Positions 53,551 to 63,989 of a stretch of 64,000 nt of DNA are shown here, in pieces. Below the pieces are notes generated by a model that saw only the letters and a program-made list of their open reading frames with translations, searched no databases and was not told where the DNA came from. A program made the translations under genes and the position numbers. The stretch comes from an uncultured Pelagibacteraceae bacterium. GTDB taxonomy: Bacteria > Pseudomonadota > Alphaproteobacteria > Pelagibacterales > Pelagibacteraceae. Numbering within the stretch: position 1 is the stretch's first letter; every line of letters starts with the position of its first letter. The stretch lies in the NCBI GenBank assembly GCA_902571955.1, contig CACGDZ010000001.1, forward strand, positions 62,001 through 126,000. Reading direction: 5' to 3'.

Positions 53551-54705
53551 ATGACGAAAAATAACCTAAAAGTAGTTAAATCTACTAAAGATCAAGAAAT
53601 GGATGTTAAAGAAAAGAATAAAGCGTTAGACGCTGCGATAGCTCAAATTACAGATAATTTTGGAAAAGGCTCTGTAATGAAGCTTGGAGAAAAAAGAGCT
53701 ATGGATATTGAATCTGTTTCAACAGGTTCTTTAAGTCTTGATTTAGCTTTAGGCATAGGTGGATTACCAAAAGGAAGAATTATCGAAGTTTATGGACCAG
53801 AGTCATCTGGAAAAACAACATTAGCATTACAAGTTGTTGCTGAAGCTCAAAAAGCTGGAGGTATTTGCGCGTTTGTTGATGCAGAGCATGCATTAGATCC
53901 AGTTTATGCAAAAAAATTAGGAGTAAATACAGAAGAACTTTTAATTTCACAACCAGACACTGGTGAACAAGCTTTAGAAATCGCTGATACACTAGTAAAA
54001 TCAGGCTCTATTTCAGTGATCGTAATTGACTCTGTTGCAGCTTTAACTCCAAAAGCTGAAATCGAAGGAGAGATGGGAGATCATCACGTTGGTCTTCAAT
54101 CAAGATTAATGAGTCAGGCGTTAAGAAAATTAACTGGTTCAATCTCAAACACAAACACAATGATGATTTTCATCAACCAAATCAGAATGAAAATTGGAGT
54201 TATGTTTGGAAGTCCAGAGACAACATCAGGTGGTAATGCACTTAAGTTTTACTCATCTGTAAGAATGGATATTAGAAGAATTGGTGCCATCAAAGATAAA
54301 GATGAAATTATTGGTAACTCTACAAGAGTGAAGGTAGTTAAGAATAAAGTAGCACCGCCATTTAAAGTTGTTGAGTTTGACTTGATGTATGGAAGAGGAA
54401 TTAGCAAGATGGGTGAACTAGTCGATCTTGGTTCCAAAGCAGATATAATTGAAAAATCAGGCGCATGGTATGCTTATAAAGGTGAGAAGATTGGTCAAGG
54501 TAGAGAAAATGCTAAGACTTATCTAGCTCAAAATCCTAAAGTTGCTGCAGAAATTGAAATGGCAATTAGAGAAAAAGCAGGTGTGATTTCTAAGAAAATA
54601 GAAGGAAATCCAATCGATCCTGAAAAATTGGAAAAAGAAAAGAAAGTAGCTGAAAAAGAAGAAGCTGATAAAGCAGAAGCTACTCCTCCATCTAAAAAGA
54701 ATTAA
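53551..54705 (+). CDS. recA: Recombinase RecA
   Basis: DNA strand-exchange protein and SOS co-protease. The 384 residues contain the P-loop [31 protein letters not shown] (Walker B and L1 region), [37 protein letters not shown] (L2), and the C-terminal acidic tail. The N-terminus (residues 1-25) is a variable extension. Ribosome site AAAGAGGC precedes the ATG. A near-match SOS box lies upstream and a terminator downstream. recX is not adjacent. Confidence 0.98.
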   Translation: MTKNNLKVVKSTKDQEMDVKEKNKALDAAIAQITDNFGKGSVMKLGEKRAMDIESVSTGSLSLDLALGIGGLPKGRIIEVYGPESSGKTTLALQVVAEAQKAGGICAFVDAEHALDPVYAKKLGVNTEELLISQPDTGEQALEIADTLVKSGSISVIVIDSVAALTPKAEIEGEMGDHHVGLQSRLMSQALRKLTGSISNTNTMMIFINQIRMKIGVMFGSPETTSGGNALKFYSSVRMDIRRIGAIKDKDEIIGNSTRVKVVKNKVAPPFKVVEFDLMYGRGISKMGELVDLGSKADIIEKSGAWYAYKGEKIGQGRENAKTYLAQNPKVAAEIEMAIREKAGVISKKIEGNPIDPEKLEKEKKVAEKEEADKAEATPPSKKN

Positions 54706-54723
54706 TAGGTCATCTTTATTAAT

Positions 54724-54751
54724 AAAAGGCGCTTAATTTGAGCGCCTTTTT
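54724..54751 (+). terminator. Rho-independent terminator after recA
   Basis: AAAAGGCGCT pairs with AGCGCCTTTT around a seven-base TAATTTG loop and the helix runs into T residues, 19 bases after the recA stop. The pairing is perfect. It may also serve the convergent gene, whose stop lies at 54806. Confidence 0.92.
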
Positions 54752-54805
54752 CCCTTGATACATTTTAATGATTTTGAATATGAGGTTGGCAATGAATAAT
54801 TATTC

Positions 54806-56902
54806 TTATAGTTTTTGACACCAAAAAACGTACATTCCTCCAAAAGATCGAGGGTTATTTTTCTCGAATTGATGCCATAGCTCTAAATCATAAATATCCA
54901 TTTCTTTACTATGAAAGTTTCTAAAATTTGAGATAACATCTTTATTTTCAAATCCACAGAATTTTAGCCCCAACTTGTTAAGACATTTTATAATTTGAGG
55001 GAGGGTAAAACGATGCTCTTGCACGTGAAATAGTAAGTCTCTAAAAGTACTTAGACTAAAAAAATCACTCGACTTAGTTAATAGCTGACGATTCTCGTCT
55101 TTAGAGTCTATTAGTGATTGTCTGAACTTTTTGATCTCAGACTCAGACGTACCCAATTTCTGCAATACGATTTCCTTTCGGGCTTCTGCAATTTGTAGTC
55201 GAGCCAATTCACTATATAAACCTATCCTCATCAAACCGCTTGGCTTTAGGAGATCTGTGAGAACTCTCCACCCAGACATGGGTTCATCCATATGATGAAG
55301 AACACCCACGCTTTCAATGATGTCAAATTTTTGATTCAGCTGATTTAGACTCAAAATGTCTGCTTGTAAATATTTTAGATTAGTAATTCCAAGCTCAATC
55401 GTCTTCCTCTTAGCATATGCAAGACTTGCAAGACTTAGATCTACCGCAGTGACCTGGCAGTCAGAAAAAGTAGAGGCTGTTTCAATAGAGTGCTGCCCTG
55501 TACCACAACCAGCAACAAGTATATCTGGAGCAATCACGTTTTGAATATTTTTAGAATTAAGATTAAGATTTTTTGCAACACAAATATCAGATATTAATCT
55601 CGCTTTTAAAGGCAATCCTATTTTAACCCATCTTGGATATGGGTTTTCTTCATATTGTTCCCTTACTTTGTTAGACACATTGTCTGATATTTCCTCTAAA
55701 ATAGGAATTTCTGTCTTTAACACTTTTTCAGTATAAGGCTCCTCAATTAGTCGAGACCTTACCTCTTGTAAATTATCAAGAGCTTTTAACTTTTGGCACC
55801 AATTATATTGATGTAATGGACGATAAGATGCTAAACACAAAATCTTTTTGACTTCTGGTTGCTCTGATCTCGAAAGAGTTTCTATTATCTCAGTCTCAAA
55901 ACTTTTAACTAATTTAGTCTCTTCGTCTTTTTCAAAGTAAATATATTCATTAGTGAAACAGTGAAGAGAAAGGCTAGATAAAAAATGTATAAATTCAGGA
56001 GTAGAATCGAAGTTATCTAGATTCATAATAATTAAATTACGCATGTTTACAAAGAATTTTTCAAACTGAAGATCAGGAAGTCGGGAAACACGCATAATTT
56101 GATGAAGAAGCGTAAGTTTATTTAGGCTACTAATTATGGAATTTACCTCTTTAAAGTTTTTAGCAAAATTTTTCTCAAGCAATAAATCTTTTATTAGAGG
56201 ATCATGCTTTAAAAGACTTAAAATACTGGGAGCCAAATCTGAAGGGCGTATATAATTCCCGTTATTTATCAGATAGATTAAAAGTGGGTAAAACTTAACA
56301 TTTGATAAAGTGAACCTTATATTTTTTATAACAAAGGCGAAATTTGCATAGGCATCAGTAAAATCTGGTTTTAAATTTATTGCTTGAGTAAAAGCAGAGC
56401 ATGCTTCTTCTAATCTTCCTAGTTCTTGCATTATGAAACCTAAGTTACTATGTGCTTCTGCTAAGTCAGGTTTTAAATTTATTGCTTTATCAAAAGCAGA
56501 TCTTGCTTCTTCTAATCTTCTTTGTTCTTTCATTATGATACCCAAGTTGTTATGTGCTTCTGCTAAGTTAGGTTTTAATTTAATTGCTTGTCTATAACTA
56601 GCTTCAGCTTCTTCTAATCTTCCTAATTCTTTCATTATGATACCCAAGTTATTATGTGCTTTGGCATCGTGTGGATCTAATTGTACAGATTTTTGACTAA
56701 CAATTAACGACTCATTTATTCTGCCTGTTTGCTTGAGCACAGCAGCAAGTACTTTCCATGCAAATATATGTTTAGGAAACTCTTTAGTGATAGATAAAGA
56801 TAGTTTTTCAGCATCATCATATAGCCCAGTTTGATAGTATTTTAATAGATTATTTAATTGTTGCTGAGATGGTTCTAAAAGATTATCAGAGATTTTTTTC
56901 AC
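54806..56902 (-). CDS. TPR-repeat protein fused to a SAM-dependent methyltransferase
   Basis: A 698-residue protein. Residues 12-180 hold five TPR units of 34 residues; the last three (79-180) are near-copies reading like KAHNNLGIIMKELGRLEEAE. A middle helical region follows, then a Rossmann methyltransferase: motif I around residues 463-470 (VAGCGTGQ), acidic VTAVDLSLASL, LQADIL and IESVGVLHHMDEP. A C-terminal region includes GLYSELARLQI and a VQEHRFTLPQI segment. Such TPR-methyltransferases are common in marine bacteria, where the target is unknown (protein or lipid). It looks more mixed in composition than neighbours and interrupts recA-alaS, so acquisition is possible. Confidence 0.85.
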   Translation of the reverse strand: MKKISDNLLEPSQQQLNNLLKYYQTGLYDDAEKLSLSITKEFPKHIFAWKVLAAVLKQTGRINESLIVSQKSVQLDPHDAKAHNNLGIIMKELGRLEEAEASYRQAIKLKPNLAEAHNNLGIIMKEQRRLEEARSAFDKAINLKPDLAEAHSNLGFIMQELGRLEEACSAFTQAINLKPDFTDAYANFAFVIKNIRFTLSNVKFYPLLIYLINNGNYIRPSDLAPSILSLLKHDPLIKDLLLEKNFAKNFKEVNSIISSLNKLTLLHQIMRVSRLPDLQFEKFFVNMRNLIIMNLDNFDSTPEFIHFLSSLSLHCFTNEYIYFEKDEETKLVKSFETEIIETLSRSEQPEVKKILCLASYRPLHQYNWCQKLKALDNLQEVRSRLIEEPYTEKVLKTEIPILEEISDNVSNKVREQYEENPYPRWVKIGLPLKARLISDICVAKNLNLNSKNIQNVIAPDILVAGCGTGQHSIETASTFSDCQVTAVDLSLASLAYAKRKTIELGITNLKYLQADILSLNQLNQKFDIIESVGVLHHMDEPMSGWRVLTDLLKPSGLMRIGLYSELARLQIAEARKEIVLQKLGTSESEIKKFRQSLIDSKDENRQLLTKSSDFFSLSTFRDLLFHVQEHRFTLPQIIKCLNKLGLKFCGFENKDVISNFRNFHSKEMDIYDLELWHQFEKNNPRSFGGMYVFWCQKL
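56363..56668 (-). repeat. Three tandem 102-bp repeats encoding TPR units
   Basis: The segment coding for residues 79-180 is three 102-base units with long identical stretches (for example CTTCTTCTAATCTTC and TTATGTGCTTCTGC recur). High DNA-level identity, not just protein-level, indicates recent duplication or gene conversion. Confidence 0.85.
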
Positions 56903-57020
56903 AAAATAGAAGTTACCAAATCTCTAATAGGGTGTCTAGGACATGAAATTATTAACTTGATTTATATTTTTTCCCTTACTGTTATCTAGACATAGAAAAA
57001 AAAAGTTGTATTTTAAAAAT

Positions 57021-59687
57021 ATGGCTGACAAATCTTTAAACGAAATAAGAAACACATTCTTAAAATATTTTGAAAAGAATGATCACAAGATTGTAGAGTC
57101 TAGTAATTTAGTTCCAAATAACGACCCAACTTTAATGTTTGCAAATTCTGGTATGGTTCAGTTTAAGAACGTTTTCACAGGGTTAGAAAAAAGAGATTAT
57201 GTTAGAGCCACAACTTCACAAAAATGTGTAAGAGCAGGTGGCAAACATAATGATTTAGAAAATGTTGGTTACACACCAAGGCACCATACTTTCTTTGAAA
57301 TGTTAGGAAATTTTTCTTTTGGTGATTATTTTAAAGAGCAAGCAATTCATTATGCCTGGGATTTAATAACCAAAGATTTTGGAATAGATAAAAACAGGCT
57401 TTATGTAACTGTATTTCATGAGGATGATGAGGCGTTTGATTTTTGGAAGAAAATAGCGGGTTTTAGTGATGATAGGATTATAAGGATAGCAACTTCTGAT
57501 AATTTTTGGTCAATGGGAGAGACAGGCCCATGTGGACCTTGCTCAGAAATCTTTTTTGACCATGGAGATCATTTACCAGGAGGTTTGCCTGGTTCTAAAG
57601 ATGAGGATGGAGATAGATTTATAGAAATTTGGAACTTGGTCTTTATGCAGTTTGAACAAGTTAATAAAGATAAAAGAATTAATCTTCCAAAACCATCAGT
57701 TGATACTGGAATGGGATTAGAGAGAATTGCAGCTTTATTGCAAGGTTCGCATGATAACTATGAAACAGATCATTTCAAAAAAATAATTGGTTCTGCGTCT
57801 GAAATTACAAAAGTTAAATCAGATAAATCTAATCTTGCAAGTTTTAGGGTAATAGCTGATCACTTAAGAGCAAGTTCGTTTTTAATAGCTGAGGGAGTTT
57901 TGCCTTCAAATGAAGGAAGAGGATATGTTCTCAGAAGAATTATGAGAAGAGGAATGAGACATTCTCATTTATTAGGATCTAAGGAACCAGTTTTTTATAA
58001 TTTGTTTGATACTCTTAAAAATGAAATGTCTGGTAATTATCCAGAATTAATTAGAGCAGAGTCATTAATTAAAGAAACTTTAAAAATGGAAGAAGAAAAA
58101 TTCCTAGTTCTACTGGATAGAGGAATAAATATTTTAAATGATGAAATAACTAAAATAGATAAAGTATTACCAGGCGAAGTAGCTTTTAAATTGTATGATA
58201 CTTATGGTTTCCCATTAGATCTTACAGAAGATATTTTAAGAAACAAATCAATGTCAATTGATACCAAAAAGTTTCAATCTTTAATGAAAGAAAGTAGAGA
58301 GCTTGCTAAGAAAAATTGGAAAGGTTCTGGTGATGCAGCCGTTGAAGATATTTGGTTCGGAATAAAAGATAAAATTGAGCCAACTGAATTCTTAGGATAT
58401 GAGACTAACCAAGCTGAAGGTGTCATATTGTCTATTTTAAAAGAAAAAAAAGAAGTTGATCAATTAAAACAAAATGATGAAGGAATGATTATAGTAAATC
58501 AAACTCCTTTCTATGCCGAGTCAGGTGGACAAGTTGGTGATACTGGTGAAATAGTCTCGAATGATTTTAAATTTGAAGTAACTGATGTCCAAAAAAAATT
58601 AGGTGATTTATTTGTTCATTATGGAAAGGTAAAGAGTGGATCTATAAAACTACAGGAAAGTGTGGAATTAAAAATTGATGTTGAAAGAAGGGATAATACA
58701 CGTGCTTATCACTCAGCAACCCATTTATTGCACGAGTCTTTACGAAGAGTTCTTGGTACTCATGTAACCCAAAAAGGATCTTTAGTAGAGCCAAGCAGAT
58801 TAAGATTTGATTTCAGCCATATGAAGCCAATTTTGAATGAAGAAATTGATAAAATAGAAAACTTTGTAAACACAATGGTCTCTAAAAAATCTGATGTAAA
58901 AACTAGATTAATGACACCCGATGAGGCTGTTGAAAACGGTGCTTTAGCATTATTTGGTGAAAAATATGGCGATGAGGTAAGGGTTCTTTCGATGGGAGAT
59001 GAAGATGACAAGTATTTTTCTACTGAATTATGCGGTGGAACGCACGTCAAAAACACCGGGGATATTGGTAAATTTAAGATTGTGAGCCAATCATCTATTG
59101 CTGCAGGTGTTAGAAGAATAGAGGCATTAAGAGATAAACAATTAGAGGAATATTTAAAAAATAAAGAGAAATTATCAAATCTATCTGCAGAAAAAGATGA
59201 GGAAGCAATTAAAGATTTAAGCCAGCAAATTATTAAATTAGGTGGAAAACCAAGTTTAGAAGAAACTGACCAGAAAACTTTAATTAAAAACTTAACTAAA
59301 CAATTAGAGACTATTTCAGTTAATACAATTTTAGAGGATAAATCAAAAAATATTATTAAAGACGAAGAAATTAATGGAGTTAAATTAAGACTTCAAAGAA
59401 TAGATGGATTACCTCCAAAAGAATTAAGAAAACTTGTAGATAAAGGTAAAAAAGAATTAAACGAAGGCATTGTTGTTGTATTTGCTAATAAAGATGACAA
59501 GGTTGGGTTAGCAGTTGGAGTGACAGATAATTTAACTAACAAGTTTGATGCAGTTAAATTTGTTAAAGTTGGATCTGAAATAATTGGTGGTAAAGGTGGA
59601 GGTGGAAGAAAAGACTTTGCTCAAGCTGGTGGACAGGATCAATCAAAAATTGAAGAAGCTTTCGAAAAGTTTAAGACTTTAATTTAA
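57021..59687 (+). CDS. alaS: Alanyl-tRNA synthetase
   Basis: Charges tRNA-Ala and edits mischarged serine/glycine. The 888 residues include the class II core ([71 protein letters not shown]), the tRNA recognition helices, the editing domain with [23 protein letters not shown] and the CGGTHV zinc motif, and the C-terminal [17 protein letters not shown] use ATG 57021; the open frame continues back to a TTG at 57006 which would add five residues. It overlaps the convergent icd gene by nine bases. Confidence 0.97.
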   Translation: MADKSLNEIRNTFLKYFEKNDHKIVESSNLVPNNDPTLMFANSGMVQFKNVFTGLEKRDYVRATTSQKCVRAGGKHNDLENVGYTPRHHTFFEMLGNFSFGDYFKEQAIHYAWDLITKDFGIDKNRLYVTVFHEDDEAFDFWKKIAGFSDDRIIRIATSDNFWSMGETGPCGPCSEIFFDHGDHLPGGLPGSKDEDGDRFIEIWNLVFMQFEQVNKDKRINLPKPSVDTGMGLERIAALLQGSHDNYETDHFKKIIGSASEITKVKSDKSNLASFRVIADHLRASSFLIAEGVLPSNEGRGYVLRRIMRRGMRHSHLLGSKEPVFYNLFDTLKNEMSGNYPELIRAESLIKETLKMEEEKFLVLLDRGINILNDEITKIDKVLPGEVAFKLYDTYGFPLDLTEDILRNKSMSIDTKKFQSLMKESRELAKKNWKGSGDAAVEDIWFGIKDKIEPTEFLGYETNQAEGVILSILKEKKEVDQLKQNDEGMIIVNQTPFYAESGGQVGDTGEIVSNDFKFEVTDVQKKLGDLFVHYGKVKSGSIKLQESVELKIDVERRDNTRAYHSATHLLHESLRRVLGTHVTQKGSLVEPSRLRFDFSHMKPILNEEIDKIENFVNTMVSKKSDVKTRLMTPDEAVENGALALFGEKYGDEVRVLSMGDEDDKYFSTELCGGTHVKNTGDIGKFKIVSQSSIAAGVRRIEALRDKQLEEYLKNKEKLSNLSAEKDEEAIKDLSQQIIKLGGKPSLEETDQKTLIKNLTKQLETISVNTILEDKSKNIIKDEEINGVKLRLQRIDGLPPKELRKLVDKGKKELNEGIVVVFANKDDKVGLAVGVTDNLTNKFDAVKFVKVGSEIIGGKGGGGRKDFAQAGGQDQSKIEEAFEKFKTLI

Positions 59688-60893
59688 TTTCTTTTTTAAA
59701 TTACCGTCAATTTCGTCTAAAAACTGATTGGTAGTTAAATACTTGCTATCAGGACCAATAAGAATTGCCAAATCTTTTGTCATTGATCCACTTTCAACGC
59801 ATGCAATACAAACTTTTTCTAAAGTTTGTGCAAATTTAATTAGTGCATCATTATTATCTAACTTACCTCTATGAGCTAATCCTCTAGTCCAAGCAAAAAT
59901 AGATGCTATTGGATTTGTTGAGGTTTGTTTCCCTTGTTGATGCATCCTATAGTGTCTTGTTACCGTACCATGTGCAGCTTCTGCTTCCATTATTTTTCCG
60001 TCTGGAGTTAACAATGTACTTGTCATTAATCCTAAAGACCCATAACCTTGAGCCATAGTATCTGACTGAACATCACCATCGTAATTTTTACAAGCCCAAA
60101 TATATTTTCCACTCCACTTCATTGCACATGCAACCATATCATCAATTAATCTATGTTCGTAAGTCAAATTATTTTTTTCAAATTCACTTTTGTATTCTTT
60201 GTCAAAAATTTCCTGGAAAATATCTTTAAATCTTCCATCGTATTGTTTAAGAATTGTATTTTTTGTAGACATATAAACAGGCCATTTTTTAATTAAACCA
60301 TAACTAAAACAAGATCTTGCAAAGTCTTCAATAGACTTATCTAAATTGTACATTGATAAAGCAACACCAGGACCAGTGAAATTAAAAACTTCATATTTAA
60401 TTTCATCTTTTCCATCTTCTGATGTCCACTTGACTTCCATTTTTCCCTTACCAGGGACTTTAAAATCTGTTGCTCTATATTGGTCACCAAATGCATGTCT
60501 TCCAATAATTACGGGATCTCTCCAAGAGGGCACAAGTTTAGGAATATTTTTACAGATTATTGGCTCTCTAAATACCGTACCTCCAATTATATTTCTTATT
60601 GTTCCGTTGGGAGATCTCCACATTTTTTTTAAATCAAATTCCTCTACTCTTGCTTCATCAGGGGTAATTGTTGCACACTTTATTCCAACCCCAATTTTTT
60701 TGATAGCATTTGCAGAGTCTATTGTGATCTGATCGTCTGTATTATCTCTACTTTTCATTCCTAAATCATAGTATTCAATACCAAGATCTAAATATGGAAG
60801 GATTAGTTTGTTTTTGATGAACTCCCATATAATTCGTGTCATTTCATCACCATCTAGCTCCACTACCGGGTTATTTACCTTGATTTTGCTCAT
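59679..60893 (-). CDS. icd: NADP-dependent isocitrate dehydrogenase (dimeric, eukaryote-like subtype)
   Basis: TCA cycle enzyme yielding 2-oxoglutarate and NADPH. The 404 residues begin [22 protein letters not shown] and contain the substrate site ([22 protein letters not shown]), [27 protein letters not shown]-like [29 protein letters not shown] and [22 protein letters not shown]. This is the class II dimeric type seen in eukaryotes and many alphaproteobacteria. It is divergent from psd across 76 bases. Confidence 0.97.
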   Translation of the reverse strand: MSKIKVNNPVVELDGDEMTRIIWEFIKNKLILPYLDLGIEYYDLGMKSRDNTDDQITIDSANAIKKIGVGIKCATITPDEARVEEFDLKKMWRSPNGTIRNIIGGTVFREPIICKNIPKLVPSWRDPVIIGRHAFGDQYRATDFKVPGKGKMEVKWTSEDGKDEIKYEVFNFTGPGVALSMYNLDKSIEDFARSCFSYGLIKKWPVYMSTKNTILKQYDGRFKDIFQEIFDKEYKSEFEKNNLTYEHRLIDDMVACAMKWSGKYIWACKNYDGDVQSDTMAQGYGSLGLMTSTLLTPDGKIMEAEAAHGTVTRHYRMHQQGKQTSTNPIASIFAWTRGLAHRGKLDNNDALIKFAQTLEKVCIACVESGSMTKDLAILIGPDSKYLTTNQFLDEIDGNLKKKLN

Positions 60894-60969
60894 TAAATAA
60901 AAATTATCTTAATAATTGAATTTGACCATTTTATATACATATTAATCGAAATTTAGCAAATAGAAGAAT

Positions 60970-61617
60970 ATGTTTAGTAAGATATTTCCAAAGATTCATA
61001 CTGAAGGCTATAAGTTTATAGTAATAGCTGTATTCATTACTATTATTTTTTTAATTATAAATAATTTTTTAGGATTAATCGGAATATTACTAACTATCTG
61101 GGTTTATTATTTTTTTAGAGATCCAGAGAGAGTTATCATTGGAGATGATAGTTATTTAGTTAGCCCTGCGGATGGCGAAATAATTAAAGTTGAGGAAGTG
61201 GATGGTCCAAAAGAACTTGGATTAGAAAACAAAAAATTTAATAAAATAAGTATTTTTATGAATGTCTTCGATTGTCATGTAAATAGAACACCCTGCTCAG
61301 GTATTGTTGAAGATATTTTATATAAACCAGGTAAATTCTTGAATGCATCTTTAGACAAAGCAAGTGAAGACAATGAGAGAAATTATTACAAAATAAAAGA
61401 TAAACGTGGGAATGATATTGTAGTTGTTCAAATTGCAGGTTTAGTTGCAAGAAGAATTGTTTGTGAAACAAATAAAAATCAGGAAGTAAATCAGGGTGAT
61501 AGAATTGGGATGATTAGATTTGGAAGTAGAGCAGATGTCTATTATGAAAATTATGAACCATTAGTTAAAGTTGGTCAAACAGCAATTTCAGGAGAAACTT
61601 TGCTGGCTAAAAATTAA
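60970..61617 (+). CDS. psd: Phosphatidylserine decarboxylase (short bacterial type)
   Basis: Pyruvoyl-dependent enzyme that makes phosphatidylethanolamine. The 215 residues have an N-terminal hydrophobic pair (about 19-53), YFFRDPERVI, VSPADGEIIKVEEV, SIFMNVFDCHVNRTPCSGIV, and the self-cleavage motif in MIRFGSRADVYY, where the serine becomes the pyruvoyl group. This short type is found in alphaproteobacteria. Its stop is two bases before pssA, which makes its substrate. Confidence 0.95.
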   Translation: MFSKIFPKIHTEGYKFIVIAVFITIIFLIINNFLGLIGILLTIWVYYFFRDPERVIIGDDSYLVSPADGEIIKVEEVDGPKELGLENKKFNKISIFMNVFDCHVNRTPCSGIVEDILYKPGKFLNASLDKASEDNERNYYKIKDKRGNDIVVVQIAGLVARRIVCETNKNQEVNQGDRIGMIRFGSRADVYYENYEPLVKVGQTAISGETLLAKN

Positions 61618-61619
61618 TT

Positions 61620-62429
61620 ATGGAACAGCCAAAACACAATTTAAAAATTGTTACAGATAAAAAAACTAACGCAAGAGTGATTTTACCTAATATGCTAACT
61701 CTTATTGGAGTTTGTATAGGTTTATCTTCGATCAGATTTGCATTGGATGGAAAATTTGAATTTGCAATTATAGCAATCATATTTGCTGCTCTTATAGATG
61801 GATTAGATGGAAGAATAGCAAGATTAATTAAAGGTACATCAAAAGTTGGTAAAGAGTTAGACTCTTTAACAGATATGATAAGTTTTGGAGTAGCGCCAGC
61901 ATTCATTATGTATTTTTGGAAATTAAATACATTAGGTAGATTTGGATGGTTGTTATGTTTAATATATGTAATTTGTGTTGCATTACGTTTAGCTCGTTTT
62001 AACGTAAATACAGGTCAAGCACCTTCTTGGAGAGATAATTTTTTTGAAGGGGTTCCATCTCCAGCAGGAGGAATCTTAGTTCTAACTCCATTAATTTTTA
62101 GTCTTACAAGCTTTGATTTTATAAATATTAATAATGATATAGTTGTCCCGGTTTTTTTTATTATAACATCTTTGTTATTGATTAGTAAATTCCCAAGTTA
62201 TTCATTTAAAAAAATTGTAATTCAAAGAAAAGCAACCATTTTTCTTTTATTTGGAATAGTTTTATTTTTTGGATTACTTCTAATATATACATTTAACGTT
62301 ATATCTATTAGTGCAATCATTTACTTAGGTATGCTTCCAATTAGTTTTTTTCATTATCAAAAATTAAAAAAACAAAACGAGGATCAGAATTATAAAGATG
62401 AAGATGATGATCTCGAAGATATTTTATAA
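61620..62429 (+). CDS. pssA: CDP-diacylglycerol--serine O-phosphatidyltransferase PssA
   Basis: Membrane CDP-alcohol transferase producing phosphatidylserine. In the 269 residues the signature D-G-x-x-D-G-x-x-A-R...G-x-x-x-D-x-x-x-D is visible in LIDGLDGRIARLI followed by KVGKELDSLTDMISFG. Several membrane helices follow and the C-terminus is acidic (NYKDEDDDLEDIL). It lies in one unit with psd upstream, so phosphatidylethanolamine synthesis is encoded in two adjacent genes. It overlaps the next gene by one base. Confidence 0.95.
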   Translation: MEQPKHNLKIVTDKKTNARVILPNMLTLIGVCIGLSSIRFALDGKFEFAIIAIIFAALIDGLDGRIARLIKGTSKVGKELDSLTDMISFGVAPAFIMYFWKLNTLGRFGWLLCLIYVICVALRLARFNVNTGQAPSWRDNFFEGVPSPAGGILVLTPLIFSLTSFDFININNDIVVPVFFIITSLLLISKFPSYSFKKIVIQRKATIFLLFGIVLFFGLLLIYTFNVISISAIIYLGMLPISFFHYQKLKKQNEDQNYKDEDDDLEDIL

Positions 62430-63340
62430 TGAAAAAAAATGTCATTGTATCATTAGCTGATTCAAATTATTTCCCTTTATTAAATGAGTTAATAGACTCT
62501 ATAAAACAATTTAAAGAGAGTTCTGAAGTTGCAATCTGTATTTTGGATGCTGGTTTATCAGAGGATCAAAAAACAAAATTATCAACAAAAGTAGACGAGG
62601 TAAAACAAGCAGAGTGGGATATAAAAGTTCCAGATAGTAAAATTAAAGGGCGTGAATGGTTAAAGAGTCAAGTATCTAGGGCTTTTTTACCCAAATATTT
62701 CCCAAGATATGAAAAATATTTATGGATTGATTGTGATGCTTGGGTCAATGATTGGCAATCTATTGAGCTTTATTTTAAAGCGTGTGAAAATGGTAAATTA
62801 GGAATTACACAAACTATCGGACCAGGTTACAAGATTACTTCCAGAGTAAATTGGGTTTTTGGAAAACTAGCAATTATTAAATCTCAAAATTTTAAACACG
62901 CAATAAAATCTAATATTAGTCTAGAAAAAGCAAGAAAGTTAGCCTTTGCACCTCACATCAATATTGGTGTTTTTTCTTTAGAAAAAAATTCAGTGTGCTG
63001 GGATTCATGGCAGGAAAATTTGAAACAAACACTAGTTGGTGGAGAAATATTTGGCTCTGAACAATTAGCAATGAATATGTCTGTATATGTTGACAACTTA
63101 GAAACTGAATTTCTTCCTTTAAACTGCAATTGGATCACTAGTAATCTTTTGCCAAAATTTGATGAGGATAATGATACGTGGGTAGAGCCTTATTTACCTA
63201 ACTATAAAATTGGAATTATGCATTTAGCTGCTGGTATCTGGAAAGATAATGAAGATATGAGATTAAACAAGAATATTAAAATAAATATTCAAACTCTTAC
63301 AGGAAAAATTTTAAATAAAAGTTTAAGATTTAATAATTAA
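62429..63340 (+). CDS. GT8-like glycosyltransferase
   Basis: A 303-residue soluble protein with a GT-A fold signature: IVSLADSNYFPLLNELIDSIKQF at the N-terminus and the metal-binding D-x-D motif in YLWIDCDAWV. Later, NIGVFSLEKNSVCWDSW and GSEQLAMNMSVYV with LPLNCNWITSNLLP are typical of GT8-type enzymes. Acceptor and sugar unknown. It starts at the pssA stop (one-base overlap) and is followed directly by rlmE. Confidence 0.72.
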   Translation: MKKNVIVSLADSNYFPLLNELIDSIKQFKESSEVAICILDAGLSEDQKTKLSTKVDEVKQAEWDIKVPDSKIKGREWLKSQVSRAFLPKYFPRYEKYLWIDCDAWVNDWQSIELYFKACENGKLGITQTIGPGYKITSRVNWVFGKLAIIKSQNFKHAIKSNISLEKARKLAFAPHINIGVFSLEKNSVCWDSWQENLKQTLVGGEIFGSEQLAMNMSVYVDNLETEFLPLNCNWITSNLLPKFDEDNDTWVEPYLPNYKIGIMHLAAGIWKDNEDMRLNKNIKINIQTLTGKILNKSLRFNN

Positions 63341-63952
63341 TTGAAAAAAAATAAAATCTCTAAGAACTGGGTTAATAAACATCGTAGAGATATTTATGTT
63401 AGACAATCTAAAGTTGATGGGTATCGTGCTAGATCAGCTTACAAATTAATTGAAATTGACGAAAAATTTAAAATTTTTAAAGGTGGATTATCAGTAATTG
63501 ATATCGGTGCAGCTCCAGGAAGTTGGTCACAATATGCTCTTAAAGGAGCTAAAAGTGGAAAATTGATATCTATAGATTTAAAAAAAATGGAACCAATTGG
63601 TAATAGTGTTCAAATAAAAGGAGATTTTACTGAAGAAAAAACTAAAGATGAAATCAAAAAAAATATAAAAGGTAAAGTTGACATTGTAATGTCAGATATG
63701 GCTGTAGATACGACGGGTATTAAAAATATAGACTCAATACAAACAGGTGAACTATGTAAAGAAGCTATGTTTTTTGCAAAAGATTTAATGAAAGAAAATG
63801 GATATTTTATTTCAAAAATTTTTATGGGAGGAACGTTTAACGAAATCGTCGCAGAGGGAAAAAAATATTTTAAAGAAGTTAAGGTTTTTAAACCAAAATC
63901 AAGTAGAAAAGATTCAAAAGAAAGTTTTATAATTTGTAGAAAAATTCGATAG
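63341..63952 (+). CDS. rlmE: 23S rRNA 2'-O-methyltransferase RlmE (FtsJ/RrmJ)
   Basis: Methylates U2552 of 23S rRNA in the large-subunit A-loop. The 203 residues have the SAM motif IDIGAAPGSWSQ, and the catalytic K-D-K-E tetrad is readable in SAYKLIEID, IVMSDMAVDTTG, FISKIFMGG and SKESFIICR. Start is a TTG directly after the GT8-like stop; basic residues after it (KNKISKNWVNKHRRDIYVRQ) are family-typical, so a later start is unlikely. Confidence 0.94.
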   Translation: MKKNKISKNWVNKHRRDIYVRQSKVDGYRARSAYKLIEIDEKFKIFKGGLSVIDIGAAPGSWSQYALKGAKSGKLISIDLKKMEPIGNSVQIKGDFTEEKTKDEIKKNIKGKVDIVMSDMAVDTTGIKNIDSIQTGELCKEAMFFAKDLMKENGYFISKIFMGGTFNEIVAEGKKYFKEVKVFKPKSSRKDSKESFIICRKIR

Positions 63953-63989
63953 AGACTTTTAATTTTAAAGGAATCGTATATAAAAGATT

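Noticed and set aside
56363-56668. Possible CRISPR-like direct repeats
   Set aside because: The 102-base units have no spacers and stay in frame; they encode TPR units.
60346-60732. 128-residue plus-strand frame inside icd
   Set aside because: Antisense to the conserved isocitrate-binding region; no ribosome site.
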